DNA of 64,000 bases from positions 496,001-560,000 of the forward strand of contig BSBK01008409.1 in NCBI GenBank assembly GCA_027943335.1. Reading direction: 5' to 3'. The position numbers and the translations under genes are program-made. Origin of the DNA: Chamaecyparis obtusa. Taxonomy: Eukaryota; Streptophyta; Pinopsida; Cupressales; Cupressaceae. The stretch's first letter is position 1. Each line of letters starts with the position of its first letter. This document shows positions 22,500 through 33,077 of this stretch, in pieces. The notes under the pieces are model-generated. The model was not told where the DNA came from, did not search any database, and worked only from the letters and a program-made list of their open reading frames with translations.

Positions 22500-24722
22500 T
22501 AAATAAGACGGGGAGAATTTCATTCATGGATTGATAGATTTGCAACTTTTGCATAACATGACCCCATAGTTTATGAGAAAAGTGACAGTGAAGCAAGATA
22601 TGGGGGATTGTTTCTTCTTCCTATTTGCAATGACACATCTACTGGAGAGTTGGAACCCACACTTGATAAGATTATCTTGGGTTAGAATTTTATTTTGCAC
22701 AATAGTCCACTAAAATAAATTGATTTTGGGGAGAAGTTGAGAGTTCCAAACTTTCTTCCATAGGCCACTAGGATTAGCTTCCTTTAATAATAGATTCTAT
22801 GCCAAATTGATCAAGAAGTTTCCTTTGGGATTCTTGATCCAGGAAAATTTCTCTTTCCTAGGAAATAAGGGAAGCCTAGTTTATTAAAGAATTTATTGTA
22901 GTATGGGAGCCTTTTGTAGAAAATGTGCCTAGTTTTGGTAGAATTGAGTGACATCCTTCCATGATTTATTATGTAACAAGTAGTCCAAAACCAAATATCT
23001 AGAGAAAGCTTTGGTCCTATCATGAATATATTTGAAAATAGAGTGAGTGGTGACAAGTTGACCCACTAGTCATCTATCCTCCCCAAAATAAATGAGAATA
23101 CCATTTTCTACTTGCCATTTAAGGCAAATGGAGATTAGTCCATATATTTTGATGATACTATTCTAGATTTTGGAACTACTTAGGCAAAGAGAATTTTGTA
23201 GATTTTTTTATAATTAAGGTATTCAGTACTCATAATAGTGCTCCACTCAATATTAATCAATGAAAGATTCCACCCCACCTTAGCCATGAGGGCTTTGTTG
23301 AGATGGTTAATTCTCATGATGCTCAAATCACCAAACTTCTTATTGTAGCAAGAAGTATCCCAATTAACTAGTGGGCCATTTGTTTCTTCTCCTTGAATTC
23401 CCAGTCCACAAAAAGTTTATTTGAAATTGTCCAAGTTTTTCAACCATAGTATAAGGAGTTCTAAATAAAGAGAGTAAGTACACTGGAATACCCTATAGGG
23501 AGGCAACTAAAAGTTGCAGCTTTCTCATATTTCTTAGGAGCTTTCCTCTCCATTTGGATAGTTTCTTTTTTAGCCTTTCTAAAATAGAATTATAGAAGGT
23601 AGGGGTAACATCCTTCTCCGTAAGAGGGAGTCCTAGGTACACCCCCGAAAGAACAACACTTTGAAAGCCCAAAATATTTTGGATTTTTCCTTTCAATCCA
23701 TTCCTAGTGTTAAGGAAGTAAATGTTTCTTTTCTCATAATTAATGTTTCCCTGGGACATTGACATAAAGATTCAAATAAGTTTTTCTTTTTTTTCCTTTC
23801 ACTATTGACATTGTTCCAGACATGATAGTATTGTCCACAAATTGTTTCAAAATAGAAGGGAGAATAGTGGAAGCATCTTTGACACCTTTAAGGCTTCCAT
23901 ATTAACAAGCCAAAGAAGATTTCTACTTATTGCTTCAACCAAAATTATAAAGTGGTAAGGGGAGAGAGGGTCCCCCAGTCTAATACTTTTTTTACCTCCA
24001 AGAAAGCTCCTTGGAATGCCATAAACAAGGACCAAGAATTTGAACATAGTAACACATTCCTTAACTAGGCAGATCAAATTATCTTTGAATCCCATCTTCT
24101 TGAGTCCAATTTGAAGAGAAAGTACCATTTGACTCTACTATAAGCCTTAGAAATGTCAAGCTTAATTGTCATTCCTAAGAGCTGGCTTTGATCTATAGAG
24201 TGTAGAATTTCATGCATTGTGGGTATCTAGGATTTGTGGACCTAGGACAAACCCTTTCTAATTATTTCTAATGAGGGAACCCAGCATAGGCTTTGATTCA
24301 ATTCACTAGGATTTTGGATAAAATATTATAGATTGTATTGCACAAACTAATAGGTCTGAAAATAGATAATTTGGACTTGGATTAGAGACCTTTGAAATCA
24401 TAGCAATAAAGGTTTTTTCTAGCTTCTTTAGGATTTCACCAATGCGAAAAAATTCATTGGTGGCCATATTTGTATCATACCCCACTATCTTTTAGAATTC
24501 CCAAAAGAAAGTCGGGTGAAAGCCATCCAACTCTTGGGTTTTAAAAGAACCCATAGAAAAAGTAGTAATCTTAACCTCATCTTCAGAGACAAGAGCCAAG
24601 ATTTGAGAATTGTCATCCAAAGACAAAGCAATGGGTAAGTAGTTTAATATTTGATCTTCCAAATTAGGGTTAGAGTTCATTCTATTCTCCATGTAGGCCT
24701 GATAAAAGTAGTTAGAAGCCAC
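22500..24722 (-). pseudogene. LINE reverse transcriptase and zf-RVT remnant
   Basis: Minus-strand pieces are: 24722-24492 (upstream RT region, with QELDGFHPTFF replacing the usual GPDGF motif), 24128-23847 (SIRLGDPLSPYHFIILVEAI, the QGDPLSP block), 23765-23493 (GVYLGLPLTEKDVTPTFYNSI, the LGLPLG thumb region) and 23056-22811 (zf-RVT region). Stops and frameshifts separate them. The catalytic FADD region falls in a disrupted stretch near 23830. Confidence 0.75.
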
Positions 24723-24776
24723 AATGCCTAAATGAATATCATCTATAATTGTTTGATAATTTTCATCATCTAGTGA

Positions 24777-25690
24777 GTGTATATTATTCCTCTTCCTATG
24801 TTTGAGAGCACATTTATGAAAAATATAAAGTTTATGATTCTAGCAAGTTGGCATGTCCTCTATAAAGAACCACTATTTTTTTGCCTTTGGAAAATCATCC
24901 CTTCTATGGTAATATGGTGCATATGGTTGGAGTGTAATAAGAGGATCTTTAGGAAATATTTTTTGGAAGCCAAACAAGTATTCTTTAAAATCCAAAAATC
25001 AATCTCAGAACTTGTCAATGCTTATGTGGTCAAGTCTAAGGCAATCAACTCTCATTTTATAGATTGGGATTCAAGAATCTTACATAAATGGGAAGATATA
25101 AAACTTCTATTTTAGGGGAATACTTACCAATAACCCTTGAGTCAAAAATTGATCAATAGTCGAGAAAGATTAATCAGGTCTCTCCTTGTAAGGGGAACTT
25201 CAAGTTAAATTTTGATGGAGCAAGGGAAGTCCAAGTAGTTTCGATGGTGATTGTGTAATCAAGGATCATCTTGACAGGATTATTAATGTAATTTCCATAA
25301 AACTTCCAAATAAATTTAATGATATAGTTGAAGCCCTAACATTGTTACATGGATTGATGATGATAAAATCAAATAGTTTATCAAAGATTCTAGTAGAGCG
25401 TGATTCATTGATTTTTATTAATTCTTGCAGAAAAAGAAGTATCTAGAATTGGAATATCCAATATGTCTAGGTTCACCAAGTCTAGAATCTCATTGATAGT
25501 TTGGAGAGCTATTAGATATCACATCATTATAGGTAAGGCGATAAGCTAGTTGACTGGACCTTAGCTAACAAAGGATGCTCCTAGCAAGACACATTAGTTT
25601 CCTTTTCACAGACTCCTTACTCAATAGTAGTTTTGCAGCTCACATTATTTGAAAGGAGGCTCCTTTTTTCTAATTTCATAGCTTAGGTGG
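24777..25690 (+). pseudogene. 5'-truncated LINE 3' part, plus strand
   Basis: The frame at 24777-25115 (WCIWLECNKRIFRKYF, DWDSRILHKWE) corresponds to the segment between zf-RVT and RNase H of plant LINEs. RNase H follows from about 25200 (FKLNFDGAREVQ) with stops, ending near ANKGC at about 25570. The tail contains AATAAAG near 25710. It lies head-to-head with the minus-strand LINE ending at 24722. The Copia element inserted about 100 bp downstream. Confidence 0.65.
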
Positions 25691-25794
25691 GTGATTAAGT
25701 TTTCTTAATAAAGAATCATATGGGTCCATATTCTGAAGATTAGTTCTTTTCTACAAATATCATTGTACGAGTGCCATCAAACATTGATCATATC

Positions 25795-25799
25795 TTGGT
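25795..25799 (+). repeat. Copia target-site duplication, left
   Basis: TTGGT here and at 30769-30773 directly flanks the two LTRs. Confidence 0.93.
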
Positions 25800-26185
25800 T
25801 GTTAGCTTGTGGTGACTAATCAGGAAAGTACTATCCAGGAAAGTACTGTACACTACTTTTTCGGTTATTTGGGCCGACTACTTATAACTCATTCTAACCC
25901 TAAAGCAGGAAAATATTGTATAATATAGCTTAGGGTTAGGGATTTTTTCGATGGATGATTTTAGTACTTGCGGCAGAGTTGGGCTGTAAGGGGTTACGGA
26001 TTGTAATCAGGTTGTAATCACTGGATAATAATAATATTGGACTTGCTGTTGGTGGACGTAGCCCAGGGATTGGGTGAACCACGTTAAATTTGTGTGCCTT
26101 TGTGTTCTATTCTGTGTGGTTTATTATTTTCTGATATTAGTTATATTTGCACATAATTGTTATTTCTGCCTTGTTAATCCTAACA
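25800..26185 (+). repeat. Copia 5' LTR
   Basis: It begins TGTTAGCTTG and ends CCTAACA. A 12-bp motif CAGGAAAGTACT occurs twice near 25821-25850. A perfect 10-bp inverted repeat CTAACCCTAA (25894-25903) and TTAGGGTTAG (25930-25939) encloses a TATA-like TATAATATAG (25920-25929), a candidate promoter. Confidence 0.93.
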
Positions 26186-26187
26186 AG

Positions 26188-26199
26188 TGGTATCAGAGC
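26188..26199 (+). other. Copia primer-binding site
   Basis: TGGTATCAGAGC, two bases after the 5' LTR, is complementary to the 3' end of plant initiator Met tRNA, the usual primer of Copia reverse transcription. Confidence 0.9.
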
Positions 26200-26283
26200 G
26201 AGGTTATTTCATTCGTTCTTTCATCTATTCTCTGAAGCAGGTCTCACGAGTTAGTGGGAGAGTCTCTCGGTTAAGTGGGAGAA

Positions 26284-29200
26284 ATGGCAGAAGAGGGTAG
26301 GCTGAAGGTTGATAAGTTTAATGGGCAGAACTTCCAGTTATGGAAGATGCAAATGGAGGATTATCTCTATCAGAAGGATCTATGGCGGCCATTAGAGGGA
26401 GTAGCCAAGAAAGAGCAATCAATGTCTCAGGAGGATTGGGATATTTTGGATAGGAAGGCACTGGGGAGTATTCGTCTATGCCTGGCACAATCGGTGGCAT
26501 TCAATATTACTGAAGCAAAGACAGCTAAAGATCTGATGGAAACCCTAGCGAAGTTGTATGAAAAGCCTTCAGCTTCAAACAAGGTATTTCTTATGAAGCG
26601 TTTATTTAATATGAAAATGGTAGAAGGTGGATCAGTTACTGATCATTTGAATGAGTTTAATACAGTTACAAGTCAATTAACCTCAGTTAAAATTACTTTT
26701 GATGAAGAGGTTAGGGCTCTCTTGATTTTGTGTTCTTTGCCAGAAAGCTGGAATGGCTTGGTAATGGCTGTTAGTAATTCTGTTTCTGGTTCTAATACCC
26801 TAAAGTATGATGATGTTATTGGTGTTATATTGAGTGAGGAAATTCGTAGGAAAAGCTCAGGGGCATCCACATCGGGTAGTGTATTGAACACAGAAAGCAG
26901 AGGCAGAACAAGAGATAGAGGAAACAACTCTGGAAATCATGGGAAATCAAGAGGAAAATCAAAGGGAAAGAGGTCTGAATCTAAAGGGCCAAATGATTGC
27001 TGGTACTGTGGAAAACCAGGTCATAAGAAGAAAGATTGTTGGTCTCGGAAGAAAGATCAAGGAGACAAAAATGATGGAAACAAGGAGGCAAATGTGGTAA
27101 GTAACAAATCTGAGGAGGATGCTTTTCTCTTGTCCTTAGAAAGTATTGATGATTCATGGGTTTTAGATTCTGGGGCTTCATTTCATGCTACACCCCATAG
27201 AAGTTATTTTGTTGATTATGTCCAAGGGGATTTTGGGCTAGTTTATTTGGGAGATAATGAACCCTGTCAGATTGTTGGAAAGGGACAAATTAAGATTAAG
27301 TTGCAGAATGGGAATCATTGGCTACTACAAGAGGTAAGACATGTTCCAAGGCTGAGTAGGAATTTAATTTTAGCAGGGCAACTGGGTGATGAGGGTTGCA
27401 CAGTTACTTTTAATGATAAAAATTGGAAGGTTTCAAAAGGTTCCTTAGTAGTAGCAAAAGGTGTGAAAGTAGGCACCTTATATCTTTGTACAGGTCATAC
27501 TGTTCCTTCTACTTTAATTGTTTCAGAAGATAATGAATGCTCAGGAACAGTGGCTGCAGTTGAGCAGGAAGAACATCAAACTGTTGCTGTAGATTTTGAC
27601 ACAGCACTGTGGCACAACAGACTCGGGCACATGAGTGAAAAAGGTATGAAATTACTTCATTCAAAGAAAGTTTTACCTGGTCTGAAATGTGTCAATATGG
27701 ATTTCTGTGAAAGTTGTGTTTATGGAAAACAAAAGAGAGTTAGTTTTGTGAAGAGTGGGAAGGAAAAGAAAAATGAGAGATTAGAGCTTGTGCATACAGA
27801 TGTATGGGGACCAGCTCAGGTATCTTCCCTTGGTGGCTCTCTGTATTATGTTACATTTATAGATGATGCAACAAGAAAAGTATGGATTTATTTCCTTAGA
27901 CAGAAATCTGATGTATTTCAAACTTTTAAGAAATGGAAATGCTTGGTTGAGACTGAGACTGGTAAAAAGTTAAAATGTCTCAGATCTGATAATGGTGGTG
28001 AGTATTGCAGCATAGAATTTGAAGAATATTGTTCCTCTAATGGTATTCGTAGGCAGAAAACTGTACCAAGGACTCCACAAGAAAATGGAGTGGCTGAACG
28101 CATGAACAGGACAATAATGGAGCGTGCAAGGAGTATGAGGTTGCATGCTAGGCTGCCCAAAAATATGTGGGCAGAGGCAGTGAACACTGCTATTTATTTA
28201 ATCAATAGAGGCCCCTCTACTCCTTTGGACTGTGGTATTCCAGAGGAAGCATGGAGTGGTAAGAAGGTGAGTTATTCTTTTCTCAAAACCTTTGGTTGTG
28301 AAGCTTTTGCACTTATAGATTCTGAAAATAGAACCAAGCTGGAAGCTAAGTCAAAGAAATGTGTATTTGTTGGGTATGGCATTGATGAATTTGGTTATAG
28401 GCTTTGGGATTTTGAAAATCATAAAATTGTAAGAAGCAGGGATGTCATATTCAATGAGAAAGTATTGTACAAAGATCTGTTGCTGCAGCATGAGAAGAAA
28501 GAAAATGACTATGTAGTACTGGATGATACTCCACAAGTTCATGTTCCAGTAGTTCCTTATGCTCTGCAACAACAGCAACAACAAATACCACACACCCCAG
28601 TGAGTGTTAGACGGTCAACAAGGCTAAGTAGACCTCCAGAAAGATTTTCTCCATCTTTGTATTCTATTCTGTTAATAGATGCTGGTGAACCTGAATGTTA
28701 TAATGAAGCTGTGCAGGTGGATACAAAGCTTCAGTGGGAGTCTGCAATGACAGATGAAATGGACTCTTTGCTGAAAAATCAGACATGGGATTTATGTAAG
28801 TTACCTGCAGGTAAAAGGGCTTTACAGAATAAATGGGTTTACAGGATCAAAGAAGAGGATGGAGGTACGAAAAGATTTAAAGCTAGATTAGTTGTAAAAG
28901 GATTTGCACAGAAACATGGTATTGATTTTGATGAGATATTTTCTCCAGTTGTTAAAATGACTTCTATTCGTACTGTTTTAAGTATTGTGGCTACTGAAGA
29001 TTTGCATTTAGAGCAGCTTGATGTTAAAACAACCTTTCTTCATGGTGATTTGGATGAAGAAATATATATGGTTCAGCCACAAGGATTTGAGGTCAAGGGT
29101 AAGGAGAATTTGGTGTGCAGATTGCAGAAAAGTTTATATGGCTTGAAGCAAGCACCTCGGCAATGGTATATTAAATTTGACACTTTTATGAATGGGCATG

Positions 29201-30240
29201 GATATAGTCGGTGTCATTCTGACCATTGTGTTTATTTTAAGAGGTTGGATGATGACAGCTACATTATTTTATGTTTATATGTTGATGATATGCTTGTAGC
29301 TGGGTCTAACATGGATCACATTAAGGGGTTGAAACAACAGTTAGCAAAATCTTTTGCTATGAAGGATTTGGGGGCAGCAAAACAAATCCTTGGTATGAAA
29401 ATTTGTAGAGATAGAAAAAATAGGAAATTGTCTCTATCTCAGGCTGATTATATTGAGAAGGTGTTGCAACGTTTCTGTATGGAAAATGCCAAAGCTGTCA
29501 GCACACCTTTGCCTGGTCATTTGAAATTGACTAAGGATATGTGTCCCAAGACACCAGAAGAAGAGACTAAAATGTCTAAGGTACCTTATGCTTCAGCTGT
29601 AGGGAGCTTAATGTATGCTATGGTATGTACTAGGCCAGATATTGCACACGCAGTGGGAGTCGTTAGCCGTTATATGAGTAACCCTGGTATTGAGCATTGG
29701 AATGCAGTCAAATGGATTCTCAGATATTTGAGAGGCACATCCAGTAAGTGTTTACACTTTGGGGGTTCTACTACTACTGTACAAGGCTATGTTGACTCAG
29801 ATTTGGCAGGAGATATAGATAGCAGGCGGAGTACTACAGGTTATATATTTACTGTTGGTGGGACAGCAGTGAGTTGGATTTCTCGACTACAAAAGGTGGT
29901 TGCTTTATCCACTACAGAGGCAGAGTATGTTGCTGCTACAGAGGCAGCCAAGGAGATGATATGGCTTCAATTCTTCATGGAAGAATTGGGACATCCACAA
30001 AAGGATAATTTTCTACATACAGATAGCCAAAGTGCCATTCATCTTGCAAAGAATTCTGCTTTGCACTCAAAGACAAAACACATACAGTTGCGGTACCATT
30101 TCATTCGATCAGTTTTGGATGATGGACAGTTAAGGCTGGAAAAGATTCATACTGATGATAATCCAGCAGATATGTTTACCAAGGTAGTAACAAGGGAGAA
30201 GTTGAACTCATGTTCAGCTTCAGTTGGTCTTTTAGACTGA
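26284..30240 (+). CDS. Copia gag-pol polyprotein, intact, 1318 aa
   Basis: I start at ATG 26284; codons just upstream are open but lack an ATG. Domains: gag (UBN2 type, KFNGQNFQLWKMQMEDYLY near the start); zinc knuckle CWYCGKPGHKKKDC (residues 239-252); aspartic protease WVLDSGASFHAT with Asp 295; integrase with LWHNRLGHMSEKG near 442 and catalytic Asp 506, Asp 569 and Glu 605 (exact D-35-E spacing); reverse transcriptase with YGLKQAPRQWY and YVDD at 999-1002; RNase H with VDSDLAGD, STTEAEYVA and HTDSQSAI. The polyprotein would package element RNA, copy it and insert the cDNA. No stop or frameshift was seen and every catalytic residue I checked is present. A minor oddity is DVKTTFLHGDL where DVKTAFLHGDL is usual. 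Potentially autonomous. Confidence 0.95.
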   Translation: MAEEGRLKVDKFNGQNFQLWKMQMEDYLYQKDLWRPLEGVAKKEQSMSQEDWDILDRKALGSIRLCLAQSVAFNITEAKTAKDLMETLAKLYEKPSASNKVFLMKRLFNMKMVEGGSVTDHLNEFNTVTSQLTSVKITFDEEVRALLILCSLPESWNGLVMAVSNSVSGSNTLKYDDVIGVILSEEIRRKSSGASTSGSVLNTESRGRTRDRGNNSGNHGKSRGKSKGKRSESKGPNDCWYCGKPGHKKKDCWSRKKDQGDKNDGNKEANVVSNKSEEDAFLLSLESIDDSWVLDSGASFHATPHRSYFVDYVQGDFGLVYLGDNEPCQIVGKGQIKIKLQNGNHWLLQEVRHVPRLSRNLILAGQLGDEGCTVTFNDKNWKVSKGSLVVAKGVKVGTLYLCTGHTVPSTLIVSEDNECSGTVAAVEQEEHQTVAVDFDTALWHNRLGHMSEKGMKLLHSKKVLPGLKCVNMDFCESCVYGKQKRVSFVKSGKEKKNERLELVHTDVWGPAQVSSLGGSLYYVTFIDDATRKVWIYFLRQKSDVFQTFKKWKCLVETETGKKLKCLRSDNGGEYCSIEFEEYCSSNGIRRQKTVPRTPQENGVAERMNRTIMERARSMRLHARLPKNMWAEAVNTAIYLINRGPSTPLDCGIPEEAWSGKKVSYSFLKTFGCEAFALIDSENRTKLEAKSKKCVFVGYGIDEFGYRLWDFENHKIVRSRDVIFNEKVLYKDLLLQHEKKENDYVVLDDTPQVHVPVVPYALQQQQQQIPHTPVSVRRSTRLSRPPERFSPSLYSILLIDAGEPECYNEAVQVDTKLQWESAMTDEMDSLLKNQTWDLCKLPAGKRALQNKWVYRIKEEDGGTKRFKARLVVKGFAQKHGIDFDEIFSPVVKMTSIRTVLSIVATEDLHLEQLDVKTTFLHGDLDEEIYMVQPQGFEVKGKENLVCRLQKSLYGLKQAPRQWYIKFDTFMNGHGYSRCHSDHCVYFKRLDDDSYIILCLYVDDMLVAGSNMDHIKGLKQQLAKSFAMKDLGAAKQILGMKICRDRKNRKLSLSQADYIEKVLQRFCMENAKAVSTPLPGHLKLTKDMCPKTPEEETKMSKVPYASAVGSLMYAMVCTRPDIAHAVGVVSRYMSNPGIEHWNAVKWILRYLRGTSSKCLHFGGSTTTVQGYVDSDLAGDIDSRRSTTGYIFTVGGTAVSWISRLQKVVALSTTEAEYVAATEAAKEMIWLQFFMEELGHPQKDNFLHTDSQSAIHLAKNSALHSKTKHIQLRYHFIRSVLDDGQLRLEKIHTDDNPADMFTKVVTREKLNSCSASVGLLD

Positions 30241-30370
30241 ACAAAATAAAGGAACAACTGAGTCCAAGGTGGTTCAATCCAGTGGGAGCCTCATGTGGGT
30301 AGCGGTATTGCTACAGGATCAGTCTCCAAGTGGGAGGTTTTTTAGTATAGTGTGGATACTGATCAGTCAC

Positions 30371-30382
30371 CAAGTGGGAGAT
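30371..30382 (+). other. Copia polypurine tract
   Basis: CAAGTGGGAGAT abuts the 3' LTR and is the probable plus-strand DNA primer site. The CAAGTGGGAG phrase also occurs about 50 bp upstream (near 30328). Confidence 0.8.
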
Positions 30383-30768
30383 TGTTAGCTTGTGGTGACT
30401 AATCAGGAAAGTACTATCCAGGAAAGTATTGTACACTACTTTTTCAGTTATTTGGGCCGACTACTTATAACTCATTCTAACCCTAAAGTGGGAAAATATT
30501 GTATAATATAGCTTAGGGTTAGGGATTTTTTCGATGGATGATTTTAGTACTTGCGGCAGAGTTGGGCTGTAAGGGATTACAGATTGTAATCAGGTTGTAA
30601 TCACTGGATAATAATAATATTGGACTTGCTGTTGGTGGACATAGCCCAGGGATTGGGTGAACCACATTAAATCTGTGTGCCTTTGTGTTCTATTCTGTGT
30701 GGTTTATTATTTTCTGATATTAGTTATATTTGCACATAATTGTTATTTCTGCCTTGTTAATCCTAACA
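30383..30768 (+). repeat. Copia 3' LTR
   Basis: 386 bp, same length as the 5' LTR with nine transition differences. The inverted repeat around the TATA-like box (30477-30486 and 30513-30522) is conserved. Confidence 0.93.
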
Positions 30769-30773
30769 TTGGT
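30769..30773 (+). repeat. Copia target-site duplication, right
   Basis: TTGGT, identical to 25795-25799. Confidence 0.93.
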
Positions 30774-31316
30774 TGTTGCACTTTTGTTGATGGTTTCTTC
30801 CAATGAGAAGGCTACATAGATAATTGATGTTAAAATGTCATCATGTTGTCATCTACACCTAGAAAACAACAAGAGAATCTTTTGGCAAGGTTGCCTCAAG
30901 TGTTCTAAATGTCCGCGTGACTAAGAAATTGCCACTGTCAATAGGTGCAAAGGGTCATGTTGTCCTCGATATTAGGAAAATCAATGGTTTAGTATTTTTT
31001 ATTCCTAAAATTAGTTGATGTGCAAAAACATATGCAACTACATATTGCTCTATGTGAGGGTGTATTTGTTAATTGAGCATGGCTTTTTTATATAAGATTT
31101 GCATTAAATTAGCTCAAAAGAAGTTTTCTAATTATAAATTCTAGTATTTTAGATCCATAATCATTCATATAAGCTTGACATTTGCCTTAGCATGGTTGAA
31201 TTATTTCTGCAAGTGTGAGATTCTATATTGTGTAGGTTTATGTTTTTGTTGTTTCCTACTACATTGTAAGTATACAACCCTTAATTTTTGTGTGTGGTTG
31301 AACCATGCTCCCACAA
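30774..31316. other. Flank of Copia insertion, no gene recognised
   Basis: This is AT-rich sequence, probably continuing the pre-insertion locus at 25.7 kb. No conserved frame was seen. Confidence 0.5.
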
Positions 31317-31440
31317 TTACTTAATTTGCTAGTCTTTGGACTAAGCTTTGCTCTCCATCTCTTATAATGTTATATACTCTATCTAAATCTTGGATAGTTT
31401 ACACACACACACACACACACATATAGATACCCACACACAT

Positions 31441-31472
<32 letters not shown>

Positions 31473-31790
31473 TTCAACATGAATTTGTACATCTTCTACA
31501 TACTTAATTTTCTATTCTTTGGACTAGGCTTTTCTCTCCATCTCTTATACATTGTTATACTCTATCTAAATCTTGGATAGTTTATACACATACATATTTC
31601 AACATCAATTTGCACATTTTCTACATACTTAATTTTCTATTCTTTGGACTAGGCTTTGCTCTCCATCTCTTATAATATTATACTCTATCTAAATCTTGGA
31701 TAGTTTACACACACACACATATATAGATACACACACATGTACACACATTTCAACATCAATTTACACACCTTCTACATTTTGCTTAAAAAA
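31317..31790. repeat. Three tandem ~120-185-bp units with (CA)n tracts
   Basis: The phrase TTTGGACTAGGCTTTGCTCT followed by CCATCTCTTATA, CTCTATCTAAATCTTGGATAG and an (AC)n tract recurs three times, starting near 31317, 31500 and 31623. The AC tract is longest in the first unit and nearly absent in the second. Confidence 0.85.
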
Positions 31791-33077
31791 AAGAAACAAT
31801 CATTAGAAACATGAAAGTTAATCTATATAAAATGTATCTTGTTTCTCTAAACTTTCTAATAAAGCCAATTTCATTAAAATGAAAATCCTTATAAATATGT
31901 TAACAAAATATTCACAAATAATATACTGTGATAATATTTTCTTTTGCATTCTTTAGAGGCGGTGGGAGCTAGGGCTGAATGAGGACAAGTTTTGGAGCAT
32001 TCTGATTGGTGTAATAAACATAAGACAATGCTATTAGGCAAAACTTAGGCAAAATCCAAATCCAATTCACAGAAAATAAGCAGCAGTTGGGTAGAATCCA
32101 AACCCGATTCAAAGAGAAAACAAAAAGGAATTAACCATTTAAAAAACAGTTCAAAGAGTCAACACACTTCCAAAACCATTGGAAATGACTACTCTAAAGC
32201 TTATGCACAGTATATGCGATTCAGTGGAGATGTTCTTTACAAGGATGAATTGGACTATCACTCAAACTCTTCCAAAATCTTAACTGGACTTTGTTTCACA
32301 CCACCTTGAGATTATCCACCATTATCGATTATAAACCAGTTTGCATCCGTCTTAAAACTAAGATCATTTGGGTATCTAAAGCAGCATATGCTGTCAACTA
32401 GAGGACGGTGATCAAATGGTGGTGGCAAACTATATAATACCACGTAATTCTTGCATTAATTCATGAGCTCCCACTTTATTATCAACTCTTTTTCTGAGAT
32501 ATTTTATTTGTAAGATTAGAAGAGAAGGACAATTTTAATGCAGGTGGGGTTGAAGGCAGGAGTTGAGTTATGAGAGAGAGCCCGCGTCATTGATTTGGTG
32601 GTCAGTTCTGCTTTTCTCACTTTGTGCTTTTTGTAATTATTTTGTGCTCTTCAATGCTATTTGCATGCAGGGAATGTGGGTTTCTTTTTGTTATTATTTA
32701 TTGCAGATATTGTTTTGGGTGGGAATTATCTTAGATACAGTCATTGTCCATGAATTTTTATTGTGACTATGACTAGCTATTCCAAATATGCTTATTTGGG
32801 AGTCTTATCATTTCACCATGGGGAGCCGGGCTTGAATGTGATGGTTACAACTTGGGAGTTTTTATTGTATAATTAAAATTGAATGAAGTTTGTGTATAAA
32901 TTGTTAAAGGTTATATAGAATTATAGGTATTAATGGTTTATGTTTTAATATGTAAAGTATAATTTTGAATTAATAATTGTTATAAAAGGTTTATCTAAGG
33001 AAGGTAGACTTTCAAATTTAAGTTCTAATTAAGATGCAATGTTTCTTAAGTATAGATATACAATAGTGTCTTGATTA
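31791..33077. other. Interval without recognised gene
   Basis: A 67-codon hydrophobic frame at 32563-32766 has no ATG at its start (TTG) and no family resemblance. Nothing else was recognised. Confidence 0.5.

Larger units (their letters stand above)
20365..24722 (-). mobile_element. Second LINE, minus strand, decayed, also with ORF3
   Basis: On the minus strand the order is reverse transcriptase (24722 to about 23490), zf-RVT region (about 23056-22500), RNase H (about 22170-21715) and the ORF3-like frame (21070-20365). This matches ORF2 and ORF3 of the LINE at 7.4-15.6 kb. The endonuclease and ORF1 are missing, so it is 5'-truncated. I could not find its target-site duplication; the 3' end is probably between 20000 and 20365. 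It is more decayed than the first LINE. Confidence 0.7.
25800..30768 (+). mobile_element. Complete Tork/Tnt1-like Copia retrotransposon
   Basis: It has two 386-bp LTRs (TG...CA ends), a TTGGT target duplication, a primer-binding site for initiator Met tRNA, an uninterrupted gag-pol frame and a polypurine tract. The LTRs differ at nine positions by my reading, all transitions. At least four fall in CpG and two in CHG contexts, which points to a fairly recent insertion whose differences come largely from deamination of methylated cytosine. The domain order PR-INT-RT-RH defines Copia; sequence flavour is closest to the Tork/Tnt1 lineage. Confidence 0.95.

Noticed and set aside
32563..32766. Small hydrophobic membrane protein
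   Set aside because: The frame starts with TTG, not ATG, and has no family resemblance; AT-rich DNA often gives such frames.
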